49,205 bases of DNA from Flavobacteriaceae bacterium (GCA_026988395.1 JALSLI010000119.1:1-49205), one strand, 5' to 3'. Positions 9,075-17,446 are shown, counted from the first letter of the stretch. Notes: generated by a model not told the origin, from the letters alone. Translations and numbers: made by a program.

Positions 9075-9464
9075 TTAAAATTTAGGTGGTTTAAAATCAG
9101 CTTTTATATAGCAAATCGATTTTAAAAATTTGAAAAAATAAGGTTCCTTTATTTGCAATTTATAAAAATACTGAAATGTAAATAATGTTGCTTTTTCTAA
9201 AACAAATACAGGAGAAAATATCTCAATTTTAGAATTTTCAGGTTTACTTTTATGGTTATTTAAATCTAAATAATTCTCGGATGCTAATTTTTCAGAAACA
9301 TAACAACTACCATAACACAATAAAAGTGGTTTATCTTTATTTATACATAAATTTTCTACTACATAATCAAAATGCAACAAATAATCAACTATCGGAATCA
9401 ACGGTCTGATCATCGCACTTAAATAAAGGGAAATAAATAATATGCTTAAAAATTTATTTTTCAA
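9075..9464 (-). CDS. Small membrane-linked protein with conserved-looking cysteine pattern
   Basis: A 129-residue protein, family unnamed here. Residues 5-26 are hydrophobic (FLSILFISLYLSAMIRPLIPI) and act as a signal or membrane anchor. The middle holds ENLCINKDKPLLLCYGSCYVSEKL, a C-x9-C-x3-C pattern. I recall similar small proteins with CxNKxKPxxxCxGxCYL next to TonB receptors in Flavobacteriia, but cannot verify this here. The pattern suggests binding of a soft metal such as copper. The rest (60-129) is hydrophobic and aromatic without clear motifs. It is probably first in a unit with the TonB receptor 109 bp downstream. Confidence 0.6.
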   Translation of the reverse strand: MKNKFLSILFISLYLSAMIRPLIPIVDYLLHFDYVVENLCINKDKPLLLCYGSCYVSEKLASENYLDLNNHKSKPENSKIEIFSPVFVLEKATLFTFQYFYKLQIKEPYFFKFLKSICYIKADFKPPKF

Positions 9465-9488
9465 TAGTTTTTGATATAAATTATTTTA

Positions 9489-9496
9489 CAAAAATA
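9489..9496 (-). promoter_or_regulatory. -7 promoter element TATTTTTG
   Basis: A TAnnTTTG match on the minus strand, 24 nt before the ATG of the small cysteine protein, probably driving the receptor locus. No -33 TTG was found at the expected distance, and the site is AT-rich, so chance is possible. Confidence 0.4.
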
Positions 9497-9535
9497 GGAT
9501 TTTTAAAACCGAAAATATTGATAAAAATCATTTTC

Positions 9536-10009
9536 TTAAAGTTTAATATCACTCTTCCCTCCGGTTTTTTTTAGCAATCTTGTAGATTCAACAACCATTT
9601 TTTGCGAGATACTTTTACACATATCATAAACCGTTAAAGCCGTAATGCTCGCTCCGGTTAGTGCTTCCATCTCTACGCCGGTTTTTCCGGTAATCGTTAC
9701 CGTACAAAGAATTTCAATATACTCAGAATCTAAAATATTAATTTCAATATCCACACCATTTATCAGTAAAGGATGGCACATTGGTATTAAATCGGCTGTT
9801 TTTTTTACCGCTTGAATTCCTGCTACAATTGCCGTTTGAAAAACAGGCCCTTTTTTGGTAATTAATTCGTTTTTATTAAAATGCGAAATCACTTCAACAC
9901 CTAAAAACATTACCGTTTTTGCTGTTGCGGTACGTTTGGTAATTTCCTTATCGGAAACATTTACCATTTTAGGATGGTTATCTTTATTAATGTGCGAAAA
10001 ATCTGCCAT
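9536..10009 (-). CDS. moaC: Cyclic pyranopterin monophosphate synthase MoaC
   Basis: A 157-residue cytoplasmic enzyme of molybdenum cofactor synthesis that converts the 3',8-cyclo-GTP made by MoaA into cyclic pyranopterin monophosphate. Family signatures are MVNVSDKEITKRTATA at the start, KKTADLIPMCHPL near residue 70 (with the conserved His of MCHPL), TGKTGVEMEALTGAS near 110 and the Lys-rich end KTGGKSD. Length and ends fit the family. It follows moeA by 11 bp on the same strand. No moaA, moaE or mobA is visible in this window, so the rest of the pathway must be elsewhere. Confidence 0.95.
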   Translation of the reverse strand: MADFSHINKDNHPKMVNVSDKEITKRTATAKTVMFLGVEVISHFNKNELITKKGPVFQTAIVAGIQAVKKTADLIPMCHPLLINGVDIEINILDSEYIEILCTVTITGKTGVEMEALTGASITALTVYDMCKSISQKMVVESTRLLKKTGGKSDIKL

Positions 10010-10020
10010 AATATGTTAAT

Positions 10021-11238
10021 TTAACGAAATTTGATGTATTTATAAATGCTTCCTTTTGGATACAAATTTTGCCCTTTTGGAAGCTCTAAAAAAGCATCTA
10101 CATCTACTAAATTAGCCAAATCTCCGGAGCCGTGACCGGTAATTGGTGTTGCGTAAATTGTGCCGTTTTTATTTGTTAATTTCACTTGTAAAAAATAGGT
10201 TAAATCCGATTTAAATACATAATCGCTATCTAAAACTGCAAAGTGTTTATTTTCATATTCCAATCCAACAGATTTATAAAACCAAGGATAAAAATAACGC
10301 AAACAACTCACAAAAGTAGAAACCGGATTTCCCGGAAATGCAAAAATAGTTTTACGTTCTTTTTTACCAAACCAAAATGGTTTTCCCGGACGCTGACTTA
10401 CACGATGAAATAATTTTTGAACGCCTAAATCTGCTAAAACATCCGGAATAAAATCAAACTTTCCTTTGCTTACTGCTCCGCTGAAAAGCAGCACATCATA
10501 ATCTTGTAACAGATTTTTAATGGTTTTTCTTAAATTCTCTTTGTCATCGTTTATATGAATTGTTTTGGTTTCTATTTTAAGCTTTTCCAATAACGAGACC
10601 AAAGTATACACATTAGAACGTCGTATTTGATGAGATAACGGATTTTGATTTACTTCTACCAACTCATCTCCTGTGGAAACAATTAGCACTCTTGGATTTT
10701 TAGCAACTTTAACTTTTGCTTTACCAACAGTTGCTAATACGCCAATTTCCGCCGGACTAATACGCGTATTTTCTCTTAAAATAATTTCGTTTTGTTTGCG
10801 ATCTTTTCCCTTTTTGTGTACGTTTTGAAAGAATTTTATTGCTTCGGTTTGTAGTGTTGCTATTCCGTTATCTATATTTATTAATTCATACGGAATAACT
10901 ATATCTACACCTTTTGGCAAGATTGCACCTGTCATCACTTCGACACAATTCTCAGGATTTCTAACAGTAATTTGTGGTGTTCCGGCAGGTTGTATCCCTT
11001 CAATTTTAAATTGTTTTCTGCCTTTTTCAAATTCGGTAAAAGCAATGGCTATTCCATCCATACTTACACGATTAAAAGGTGGAAAATCTCTATCTGCCAA
11101 AATGTTTTCCTTTAAAACACGATGAACAGATTGGATAAACGGAATTTCTTCCACACCAAAATCTTCAATATTATTTAATATAATTTCCGTTGCTTGCGGC
11201 ACGGAAATTAATCCATCAGATACATCGCAAATACTCAT
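10021..11238 (-). CDS. moeA: Molybdopterin molybdenumtransferase MoeA
   Basis: A 405-residue enzyme that inserts molybdate into adenylylated molybdopterin. Visible are FPPFNRVSMDGIA near residue 55 (family motif PPFxxSxMDGxA), AGTPQ and GAILPKGVDIVIPYE near 110, VLIVSTGDELVEV near 190 and the catalytic-domain signatures FSGAVSKGKFDFIP and FAFPGNPVSTFVSCLRYF. The start codon overlaps the previous gene's stop by 4 bp (11235-11238), so translation is probably coupled. It forms a Moco unit with moaC. Confidence 0.95.
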   Translation of the reverse strand: MSICDVSDGLISVPQATEIILNNIEDFGVEEIPFIQSVHRVLKENILADRDFPPFNRVSMDGIAIAFTEFEKGRKQFKIEGIQPAGTPQITVRNPENCVEVMTGAILPKGVDIVIPYELINIDNGIATLQTEAIKFFQNVHKKGKDRKQNEIILRENTRISPAEIGVLATVGKAKVKVAKNPRVLIVSTGDELVEVNQNPLSHQIRRSNVYTLVSLLEKLKIETKTIHINDDKENLRKTIKNLLQDYDVLLFSGAVSKGKFDFIPDVLADLGVQKLFHRVSQRPGKPFWFGKKERKTIFAFPGNPVSTFVSCLRYFYPWFYKSVGLEYENKHFAVLDSDYVFKSDLTYFLQVKLTNKNGTIYATPITGHGSGDLANLVDVDAFLELPKGQNLYPKGSIYKYIKFR

Positions 11239-11609
11239 TCTTCTTCTTTAGTGTTGGTTAAATTTTGCTGCTCATCAAAATAATTTATAATTGCTTGCTT
11301 TAATAAAACTGTCTGTTCACCTGCTTTTAAAGGTGGTAATTCTTCTAATAAAGTATAATGAGGCCAGCCATCTTTGTCAAAAAAATCAAATTTGTAATAC
11401 CCATAAGGCTCTAATAATTTGCAAATCGCAATATGCATTAAATTGATTTTTTCGTCTTTTTTAAATTTTCTAAAACCTTGACCGAGTTCTTGTACACCAA
11501 TTAGATAAACAATTGCATCAACATCTAATGTTTCACCACCTCCAAATCTATCGGAAACTTTTTTTTGTACTTCAAGCCATTTTTCTTTTATATTTTCTTC
11601 TTTGCTCAT
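11235..11609 (-). CDS. Conserved-looking hypothetical protein upstream of moeA
   Basis: A 124-residue soluble protein that I do not recognise. It has no signal peptide or membrane segment. It is charged, with GGGETLDVDAIVYLIGVQELG in the first third and FFDKDGWPHYTLLEELPPL in the second. Its 3' end overlaps moeA by 4 bp and it is first in the unit hypothetical-moeA-moaC, so a role in or beside molybdenum cofactor biology is possible but unproven. A promoter with both -33 and -7 elements precedes it. Confidence 0.7.
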   Translation of the reverse strand: MSKEENIKEKWLEVQKKVSDRFGGGETLDVDAIVYLIGVQELGQGFRKFKKDEKINLMHIAICKLLEPYGYYKFDFFDKDGWPHYTLLEELPPLKAGEQTVLLKQAIINYFDEQQNLTNTKEEE

Positions 11610-11626
11610 TTAATTTTATTGTAATA

Positions 11627-11659
11627 CAAATATACCAATTCTTAACGCATAACTCACAA
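11627..11659 (-). promoter_or_regulatory. Promoter (TTG / TATATTTG) of the moeA-moaC unit
   Basis: On the minus strand TTG (11657-11659), then a 22-nt spacer, then TATATTTG (11627-11634), 17 nt before the ATG at 11609. Both Bacteroidota elements are present; the -33 lies inside the end of truA. Confidence 0.5.
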
Positions 11660-12445
11660 CTCATATTCCACTTTATTTAAAATTAATCCGGAAGCCGGAG
11701 CTACAAAAGGTAAAGGACGATCAATATTGTGTTCTATTAAGGATTTTTTAATGAATTCCAATGTAATTTCTCCTTTACCTAAACGGAATAATGTTCCCAT
11801 TATTAATCGTACTTGATTGCGTAAAAATCCGCTACTTTTTATACGATAAACATACGATTTATCCGGAAAAAAATTAGCCGAGTAAATATCGTTTTCCACA
11901 ATTTCGCTTACCAATATTTCACGATTGTAATTTGCAAATTCGGTTGGTTTGGTACAGTAGTGTTTAAACCAATGTTTACCTTGAAATAATTTTGCCCCTT
12001 TTTTCATTAATTCTAAATCCAAATCTTCATAAAAACAAGTCATTACAGGTGCTGCAAACGGGTGAAATTTTTCTCCATAAGAAAAAAAATACAAATATTC
12101 TTTTACTTTTGAATCGGTTATTACATTAAATTTTTCATCTACTTCCTTTATGGAAAGAGCTTTAATATCGTTTGGTAAATTATGATTAAACAAGCTTAAA
12201 AAATCGGTTAAATCGGTTATTTCTTCGTATAAAAACAATTCCATCGGAAAATTGGTTGCCGAAACGCGTGCATCGGTTCTGCCCGAACCCAATACTTTGG
12301 TTTTTTCTTTTCCTAAAACGTGTTTTAAGGTTTTTTCAATTAATCCTTGCACGGTTTTTACATCAGGTTGTTTTTGAAATCCGTGTAAACGGAAACCTAA
12401 AAATTGCATATTAAGCAAATAGTAATATCGTTTTTTTTGTGACAT
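11654..12445 (-). CDS. truA: tRNA pseudouridine synthase A (TruA)
   Basis: This enzyme converts uridines 38-40 of tRNA anticodon arms to pseudouridine. The catalytic motif GSGRTDARVSA contains the nucleophilic Asp near residue 58, and RNQVRLIMGTLFRLGKG near 215 is a C-terminal signature. From MSQKKRYYY (12445) it has 263 residues; the track start at 12454 lies inside a TACATTTG promoter element, so it is unlikely. The 12445 start would leave almost no leader, and a later Met at 12409 would remove the first beta strand, so the exact start stays open. Confidence 0.88.
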   Translation of the reverse strand: MSQKKRYYYLLNMQFLGFRLHGFQKQPDVKTVQGLIEKTLKHVLGKEKTKVLGSGRTDARVSATNFPMELFLYEEITDLTDFLSLFNHNLPNDIKALSIKEVDEKFNVITDSKVKEYLYFFSYGEKFHPFAAPVMTCFYEDLDLELMKKGAKLFQGKHWFKHYCTKPTEFANYNREILVSEIVENDIYSANFFPDKSYVYRIKSSGFLRNQVRLIMGTLFRLGKGEITLEFIKKSLIEHNIDRPLPFVAPASGLILNKVEYEL

Positions 12446-12451
12446 ATCTTG

Positions 12452-12459
12452 CAAATGTA
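12452..12459 (-). promoter_or_regulatory. -7 promoter element TACATTTG for truA
   Basis: Exact TAnnTTTG on the minus strand overlapping the track's truA start. It faces an identical TACATTTG on the plus strand at 12485-12492, a compact divergent promoter. Confidence 0.45.
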
Positions 12460-12484
12460 AAAATAAAATAACTAAAATTTAATG

Positions 12485-12492
12485 TACATTTG
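12485..12492 (+). promoter_or_regulatory. -7 promoter element TACATTTG for the glycan unit
   Basis: Exact TAnnTTTG match that overlaps the first codons of the track ORF beginning at 12482, implying the gene starts further downstream. Confidence 0.45.
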
Positions 12493-12511
12493 CTTTACTA
12501 AAAGAAAACGA

Positions 12512-13795
12512 TTGAAAAATATTAAAAACTTATTAAATGGCTTTTTAAGCAGAGCCGGAAGTTATATTTTTTTAGCGACTATCATCGCCAGAGTTAGCAA
12601 TTTTTTGGTGCATTTAATTGTTTTGTATTTTATTCCAAAAGATCGTTTGGGCATTGTAATTTACGCATATAGTTTTATTGCCTTTTTGTTGCCTATCTCC
12701 GGCTTAGGCATTCAGCAAAGTTTGGTGCGATACGGTGCAAGATTATCTTCCGACAAAGAAAAAAAAGAATTGTTTAAATATGTTTTAAAAAAAGGTTTAC
12801 AGCTTAATCTTTTATTTGTATTTCTTTTAATTCCGTTTGCTTACCTGTATCCTTTTAAATTTGAAACAGCGAGATTTTATTTTTTAATACTTACATTAAG
12901 TTTAATTCCGCATTTTTTATTACTGCTTATTGAAATTTATTTCAGATTGTTCTATAAGAATAAAATTTATGCCAAATTAGAGATTTCGTATAGCATTGTA
13001 TTTCTTGTTTTAACTGTAATAAGTACGTATTTTTTTAGAGAAAAAGGTTATGTTTTTGCTATAATCATCTCACCTTTACTCATTTTTAGTTATTATTTTT
13101 TCCGTTTTGTTAAATTAGAACAAACAAAAATTATAAAACCAAGTTTTGTAAATTGGTCTTTTTGGAAATACGGTTTTTTTGCCGGTTTATCTTATGTTGC
13201 AACTGTTTTTCTCTTTGAAATTGATAAAATTTTAATAGGTAATCTCTTACAAAATCCAACAAAAGTAACCATTTATGGTTATGTTGCTCTAATACCAATG
13301 TCTTTGTTATTTCTCCCAAGAATTTTAATGACGGCAGATTTTGTTTATGTAACCGAAAATATAACCGATAAAAAATACATCTTAAACTACATTAAAACCT
13401 ATATTTCCATTTTTAGTTTTATCAGTTTAGGTATTCTTTTGGTTAACGGAATTTTCTCAAAATATATTTTATTTTTCCTTTTCGGAGAGGCATTTACCAA
13501 TTATACAAGCACTTTTATAGTTTTAACATTTGGCGTTACGGGAATATTAATTTTAAGAGGATTATTTGGCAATTTATTATCAGCTATCGGTAAAGCGGAA
13601 CTCAATTTTGTTATTGCATTAATTGCCATTGTTATTAATATTTTTTCCAATTATTATTTTATTCCTAAATTCGGCATTTTAGGAGCTGCAATAACTTCGG
13701 CAATTCTTATGTGGTTTACCGGAATTTTATCTTGCTTGCTTTTTTTTATCTATTACCGCAAAATGCTAAAAGAAAAAAGTACTTTTACCTCATAA
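12512..13795 (+). CDS. Polysaccharide flippase-like membrane protein (MOP/Wzx type)
   Basis: An integral membrane protein of about 427 residues with some 12 hydrophobic segments, typical of Wzx-like lipid-linked glycan flippases of the MOP superfamily. The early segment FLARAGSYIF-like stretch (FLSRAGSYIFLATIIARVSNFLVHLIVLYF) and the LPISGLGIQQSLVRYG loop fit this family. The track places the start at ATG 12482, but TACATTTG at 12485-12492 sits on it; the next possible start is TTG at 12512, giving KNIKNLLNGF. No other Met exists in the first 200 codons. It leads a unit with a glycosyltransferase (9 bp gap) and a methyltransferase, indicating export of a surface glycan. Confidence 0.8.
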   Translation: MKNIKNLLNGFLSRAGSYIFLATIIARVSNFLVHLIVLYFIPKDRLGIVIYAYSFIAFLLPISGLGIQQSLVRYGARLSSDKEKKELFKYVLKKGLQLNLLFVFLLIPFAYLYPFKFETARFYFLILTLSLIPHFLLLLIEIYFRLFYKNKIYAKLEISYSIVFLVLTVISTYFFREKGYVFAIIISPLLIFSYYFFRFVKLEQTKIIKPSFVNWSFWKYGFFAGLSYVATVFLFEIDKILIGNLLQNPTKVTIYGYVALIPMSLLFLPRILMTADFVYVTENITDKKYILNYIKTYISIFSFISLGILLVNGIFSKYILFFLFGEAFTNYTSTFIVLTFGVTGILILRGLFGNLLSAIGKAELNFVIALIAIVINIFSNYYFIPKFGILGAAITSAILMWFTGILSCLLFFIYYRKMLKEKSTFTS

Positions 13796-13804
13796 ATAAA
13801 AATA

Positions 13805-14920
13805 ATGCACATTCTATTTTTAAATAGCTGGTATCCAAATCGGATTTTAAAACAAAACGGCGATTTTATCCAAAGACATGCCCAAGCGGTTGCTTTACAA
13901 CATAAAGTTACTGCTCTTCATGTGAAATCCGACCCAAATTTAAAGCAAAAAATAGAAATTACCCAAGACGAAAAAAATGGTGTTAAAGCCTATATCGCAT
14001 ATGTAAAAGCAAGTAAAAATCCGGTTTTAAAAGCAATTCGATTTATAAATGGTTATCGTGCTTTACTAAAAAAAACCAATAAAGTGGATGTTGTTCACGT
14101 AAACAAATTATTTCCTGTGGGAGTTGTGGCTCTTTGGCTAAAAAAGATGAAAAAAATTCCGTTTATCATTACCGAACATCATACAATTTACCATCAGCCG
14201 TATGCAAAAAAAATCGGATTTACAGAGCGTTTTCTATCGAAACTAATTACTAAAAATGCAGCTTTTGTTGCTCCCGTAAGTAAAGATTTAGGCTTTGCAA
14301 TGCAAACATTTGGATTAAAAGGAAATTACACCAACATACCAAACGTAGTGGACACGAAACGATTTAAAGCAAAAGAAAAAAAACAAGATATCTTTACTAT
14401 TTTACACGTTTCATCAATGAATAAAGTAAAAAATATAGATGGTATTTTAAAAACAATAAAGGCTCTTGAAAAACACATTCCGTCTTTTCAATTTCAAATG
14501 ATTGGTGGTAATGCCGAGGATTTTATGGTAAAGGCAAAAGATTTCGGTTTAACCGAAGAAAATTTACATTTTAAAAATCAGGTTTCTCATCAAGAAATTA
14601 CCAAATATTTTCAAAATGCAAGCGTCTTTCTTTTATTTAGCGATGTGGAAAATTTACCTTGTGTAATTTTAGAGGCTTTTTCTTGCGGAACACCGGTTAT
14701 TTCAACAAATGTTGGTGGAATAGCAGAGTATTTCCCTGAAGATTTTGGCATTTTAGTTCCGCCAAAAAACGAAGATGCATTGCTAAAAGCTATTCTAAAA
14801 ATTTATACGGATACTAATTCGGTTAAACCGAGAAAAATGCATCAATATGTTGAACAACATTTTAGCGAAAAGCAAATTTGTGAAGCATTTACTAAGTTGT
14901 ACAAAAAAGCAATACAATAA
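13805..14920 (+). CDS. Glycosyltransferase, GT4-type (GT-B fold)
   Basis: A 371-residue cytoplasmic glycosyltransferase. The N-terminal acceptor domain opens with MHILFLNSWYPN and includes VDVVHVNKLFPVGV and ITEHHTIY; the C-terminal donor domain (about 190-371) has LHVSSMNKVKNIDGIL and the GT4 signature ENLPCVILEAFSCGTPVISTNVGG, with the two glutamates that contact the sugar nucleotide. Donor and acceptor cannot be read from sequence. It lies 9 bp after the flippase and 2 bp before the methyltransferase, so the three are one operon. Confidence 0.9.
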   Translation: MHILFLNSWYPNRILKQNGDFIQRHAQAVALQHKVTALHVKSDPNLKQKIEITQDEKNGVKAYIAYVKASKNPVLKAIRFINGYRALLKKTNKVDVVHVNKLFPVGVVALWLKKMKKIPFIITEHHTIYHQPYAKKIGFTERFLSKLITKNAAFVAPVSKDLGFAMQTFGLKGNYTNIPNVVDTKRFKAKEKKQDIFTILHVSSMNKVKNIDGILKTIKALEKHIPSFQFQMIGGNAEDFMVKAKDFGLTEENLHFKNQVSHQEITKYFQNASVFLLFSDVENLPCVILEAFSCGTPVISTNVGGIAEYFPEDFGILVPPKNEDALLKAILKIYTDTNSVKPRKMHQYVEQHFSEKQICEAFTKLYKKAIQ

Positions 14921-14922
14921 TT

Positions 14923-15723
14923 ATGCATAAACTTAAAAAACTATTTAACGGATTACTACTATTAATTAAAAAACCAAGTCTGATTAATGAAGTTTTAGAA
15001 TCGGATTTGGTTTGGCAAAAAAAAGTAAATTACCAAACGTTTCCAGTAGTTGAAATGGAAAATTTAGTTCCCAATTTTAATGAAACTCTTTCGGTATTTT
15101 CTTTTTTAGGTGGAGGTTCTCTACCAACCGATATTATGTTGTTAAAAGCATTGGCAAGACAAATAAAAGATTGCAGTTATTTTGAAATTGGCACTTGGCG
15201 TGGAGAAAGTGTTGTTAATGTATCGGAAACGGCAAAAGAATGCTACACCTTAAACCTATCTAAAAAGGAAATGTTAGACTTAAAAATGCCAAAAGAATAT
15301 GCTGAGTTGCACGGTTTTTTCTCTAAAAACAAAAAAAACATCCAACATCTTTACGGCAATTCGTTAACTTATGATTTTAAAGGATTAAATAAAAAGTTCG
15401 ATTTAATTTTTATCGATGGTAACCATAAATATGATTTTGTAAAAAATGATACCAAACAGGTTTTTAAACATTTAGCACATAAAAACACAATAGTTGTTTG
15501 GCACGATTACGCGTACAATCCCGAGAAAATAAGAAGTGAAGTTTTAAAAGGTATCTTAGACGGTTTGCCTAAGGAAATGCATCAAAATTTATATCATGTT
15601 TCCAATACAATGTGTGCTATTTACTACCCTGAAAATTTACAATCTACAAGGTTTACAAGTATAAAAAAACCGGATAAATATTTTAAAGTAAGTGCTAAAA
15701 TGGTAAAAATAAAAAGTCTCTAA
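14923..15723 (+). CDS. Class I SAM-dependent methyltransferase (Methyltransf_24-like)
   Basis: A 266-residue protein. The Rossmann core starts with YFEIGTWRGESVVNV near residue 87 (motif I variant), and FDLIFIDGNHKYDFVKNDT near 160 is typical of methyltransferases of the Methyltransf_24 group, followed by IVVWHDYAYNP. These often act on sugars or small molecules. Position as the last gene of the flippase-glycosyltransferase operon suggests it modifies a surface glycan. The stop codon lies inside a terminator hairpin. Confidence 0.8.
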   Translation: MHKLKKLFNGLLLLIKKPSLINEVLESDLVWQKKVNYQTFPVVEMENLVPNFNETLSVFSFLGGGSLPTDIMLLKALARQIKDCSYFEIGTWRGESVVNVSETAKECYTLNLSKKEMLDLKMPKEYAELHGFFSKNKKNIQHLYGNSLTYDFKGLNKKFDLIFIDGNHKYDFVKNDTKQVFKHLAHKNTIVVWHDYAYNPEKIRSEVLKGILDGLPKEMHQNLYHVSNTMCAIYYPENLQSTRFTSIKKPDKYFKVSAKMVKIKSL

Positions 15724-15740
15724 ATATTTAGAGACTTTTT
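15711..15740. terminator. Bidirectional terminator overlapping the methyltransferase stop
   Basis: AAAAAGTCTCTAAA and TTTAGAGACTTTTT form a perfect 14-bp inverted repeat; the TAA stop at 15721-15723 is in the stem. T-rich tracts flank both sides, so it serves the plus-strand glycan unit and the minus-strand tonB gene. Confidence 0.85.
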
Positions 15741-15746
15741 ATTTTT

Positions 15747-16538
15747 TTAGTTTTCCACGTTAAAATTAATAGGCAAATTAAATTGCACATTTACAAAATG
15801 CGTACGTTGTTTTCCGGGCACCATTTTAGGGAGTTTTTTAACCACTCTTTCGGCTTCTTTTTTTAATCTAGGATGAGTCGCATTAGAATGCACATTAGTA
15901 ATATCGCCATTTTTATCGATTACAAACTGTACATAAATACGATGTTGTCCTTCACTTAATCCTAAATTTTGAGCCAAATCCACATCAAAATATTTATTAA
16001 TATGTTTTTGCAATATTTTGTTAAAACATTTTTTCTTTGCTTCTCCTTTTTTGTCCTTACATTTATAAAAAGTTGGTTTGATTTCTACTTTTACAAAAGG
16101 TACATCTTCTTTGTTTTCGGTATCAGGTTCTTCAACAGAAGGAATGTCATTAATATTAAGTTGTGGTGTGTTTTGATTATCTTCGGTAGATAAGAGCTCT
16201 TTTGGTAATGCATTCACTATTTTTTTACTGTTATCTATTACATTTACTTTATCAACTACAGGTTTTGGTGTTTTTATTTTCTTTATGGCAACCGGTTTTT
16301 GTAGCTGTTTTTTCTTTGGTTCAATTACATTAATCGCATCCGGAACATATACATCAACCATAGCTACCGATTTAGGTTCTTTAAAAATATAGTGCTTTTT
16401 AATTGTTTTGTACTCTAAAGCAAGATAAACTGCAAAAAGTGCTAAAATTAAACCTAATTGCATAAAAATTACCGTGCTTTTTTGTAATTTTGAATTTGGT
16501 GTTTCTGCCTTGGCAGAAAAATGTTTGTTTGTGTTCAT
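15747..16538 (-). CDS. TonB-family energy transducer (second of two paralogs)
   Basis: A 263-residue protein with one membrane segment (about 27-45, VIFMQLGLILALFAVYLAL), a Lys/Pro-containing periplasmic linker (QKPVAIKKIKTPKPV) and a C-terminal TonB domain (about 170-263; RIYVQFVIDKNGDITNVHSNATHPRLKKEAERVVKKLPKMVPGKQR, ending LPINFNVEN). It transmits proton-motive force to outer-membrane receptors. Its C-terminal half closely matches the paralog upstream, but the linker differs: no polyproline run and much less acid. This points to duplication followed by linker divergence, perhaps with different receptor partners. Confidence 0.88.
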   Translation of the reverse strand: MNTNKHFSAKAETPNSKLQKSTVIFMQLGLILALFAVYLALEYKTIKKHYIFKEPKSVAMVDVYVPDAINVIEPKKKQLQKPVAIKKIKTPKPVVDKVNVIDNSKKIVNALPKELLSTEDNQNTPQLNINDIPSVEEPDTENKEDVPFVKVEIKPTFYKCKDKKGEAKKKCFNKILQKHINKYFDVDLAQNLGLSEGQHRIYVQFVIDKNGDITNVHSNATHPRLKKEAERVVKKLPKMVPGKQRTHFVNVQFNLPINFNVEN

Positions 16539-16591
16539 AATATTTTATTTAAGAGTTAATATATTGTAATACAACACAAAAAACATACCAA

Positions 16592-16619
16592 AATCCCGGT
16601 TACTTTTGTAATCGGGATT
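16592..16619 (+). terminator. Hairpin between the two tonB genes, plus-oriented T-run
   Basis: AATCCCGGTTAC and GTAATCGGGATT pair (one G-U) around TTTT, followed on the plus strand by CTTTTT. Both flanking genes are on the minus strand and it lies 54 bp before the downstream start, so it could block antisense transcription or be a leader structure of the second tonB gene. Confidence 0.5.
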
Positions 16620-16661
16620 CTTTTTAATTTTTAAAATATTTTGCGGAGTTAAGGTAAAACA

Positions 16662-16689
16662 AAAAATCCTGCAAAATTGCAGGATTTTT
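16662..16689 (-). terminator. Terminator after the first tonB gene
   Basis: AAAAATCCTGCAA and TTGCAGGATTTTT form a perfect 13-bp inverted repeat 23 nt past the gene's stop, with a run of T on the minus strand. Confidence 0.85.
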
Positions 16690-16711
16690 AGATTTTATTT
16701 TAAAGTGATGA

Positions 16712-17446
16712 TTATTCTTCCACATTAAAGATAATCGGTAAATTGTAACGCACTTTTACCGGTTTGTTACGTTGCCTTCCGGGAACCATTCTTGGTAATT
16801 TTTTAATTACACGCTCAGCTTCTTTCTTTAATCTAGGGTGAGGTGCTCTGGATTTAATATCAATGATATTACCATTTTTATCAATTACAAATTGTACTGC
16901 AATTTTCTTTCTTCCGGCAGATAAACCTAAATCTTGTGCTAAATCTGCATTAAAGTTTTTAGCAATAAATTTTTGCATTTTTTTACTAAAACAAGCTTTC
17001 TTTTTGGCATTGCTTCCTTTACAACCCGGAAAAGTAGGTACCGATTCAATAACTGCAAATGGCACTTCTTCCTCAACTTGTTCTTCTTCTACTACCTCTT
17101 CAATATCATCTTCTTCCGGAGCTTCAACTACTTCTTCCTCGTCAGTTTCGGTAGATTCTAAAACAGTTTCTTCAATATCTTTATCGTCTTCTACCACTTC
17201 AATTACTTCCGGTGCAGGTGGCGGAGGCGGTGGCGGCGGTTTTACTTCTTCTATTTGTTGTTGGGTAATCGGAATTTCTTCTTCCAGTTCATCTTGAGCT
17301 GTTCCGTCACCTAAATCTTCTACAACATATTTTGTTTTATACTCAATTCCTTCATACACTACAAATAGTGCAAAAAGTAAACCAAGCAACATAAACACTT
17401 TTGTGTAGTTCTCTAAGTTTGCTTTTGGACTTTTTTTAACTTCCAT
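16712..17446 (-). CDS. TonB-family energy transducer with polyproline and acidic linker
   Basis: A 244-residue inner-membrane protein: cytoplasmic start, one membrane segment (about 17-33, VFMLLGLLFALFVVYEG), a run of eight prolines near residue 70 (KPPPPPPPPAPEV), then about 55 residues dominated by Glu and Asp (EETVLESTETDEEEVVEAPEEDD), and a C-terminal TonB domain (about 150-244; QFVIDKNGNIIDIKSRAPHPRLKKEAERVIKKLPRMVPGRQR). The acidic spacer is more extreme than the Lys-Pro linkers common in TonB. It lies 44 bp after the vanZ-like gene and ends at a strong terminator. Confidence 0.9.
   Translation of the reverse strand: MEVKKSPKANLENYTKVFMLLGLLFALFVVYEGIEYKTKYVVEDLGDGTAQDELEEEIPITQQQIEEVKPPPPPPPPAPEVIEVVEDDKDIEETVLESTETDEEEVVEAPEEDDIEEVVEEEQVEEEVPFAVIESVPTFPGCKGSNAKKKACFSKKMQKFIAKNFNADLAQDLGLSAGRKKIAVQFVIDKNGNIIDIKSRAPHPRLKKEAERVIKKLPRMVPGRQRNKPVKVRYNLPIIFNVEE

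Noticed and set aside
16863-17297. Plus-strand 144-aa ORF rich in Ser and Gly (SSSSTTS, GGGGGGG)
   Set aside because: It is the antisense of the acidic and polyproline linker of the TonB protein; the composition follows from the opposite strand and it has no start context.
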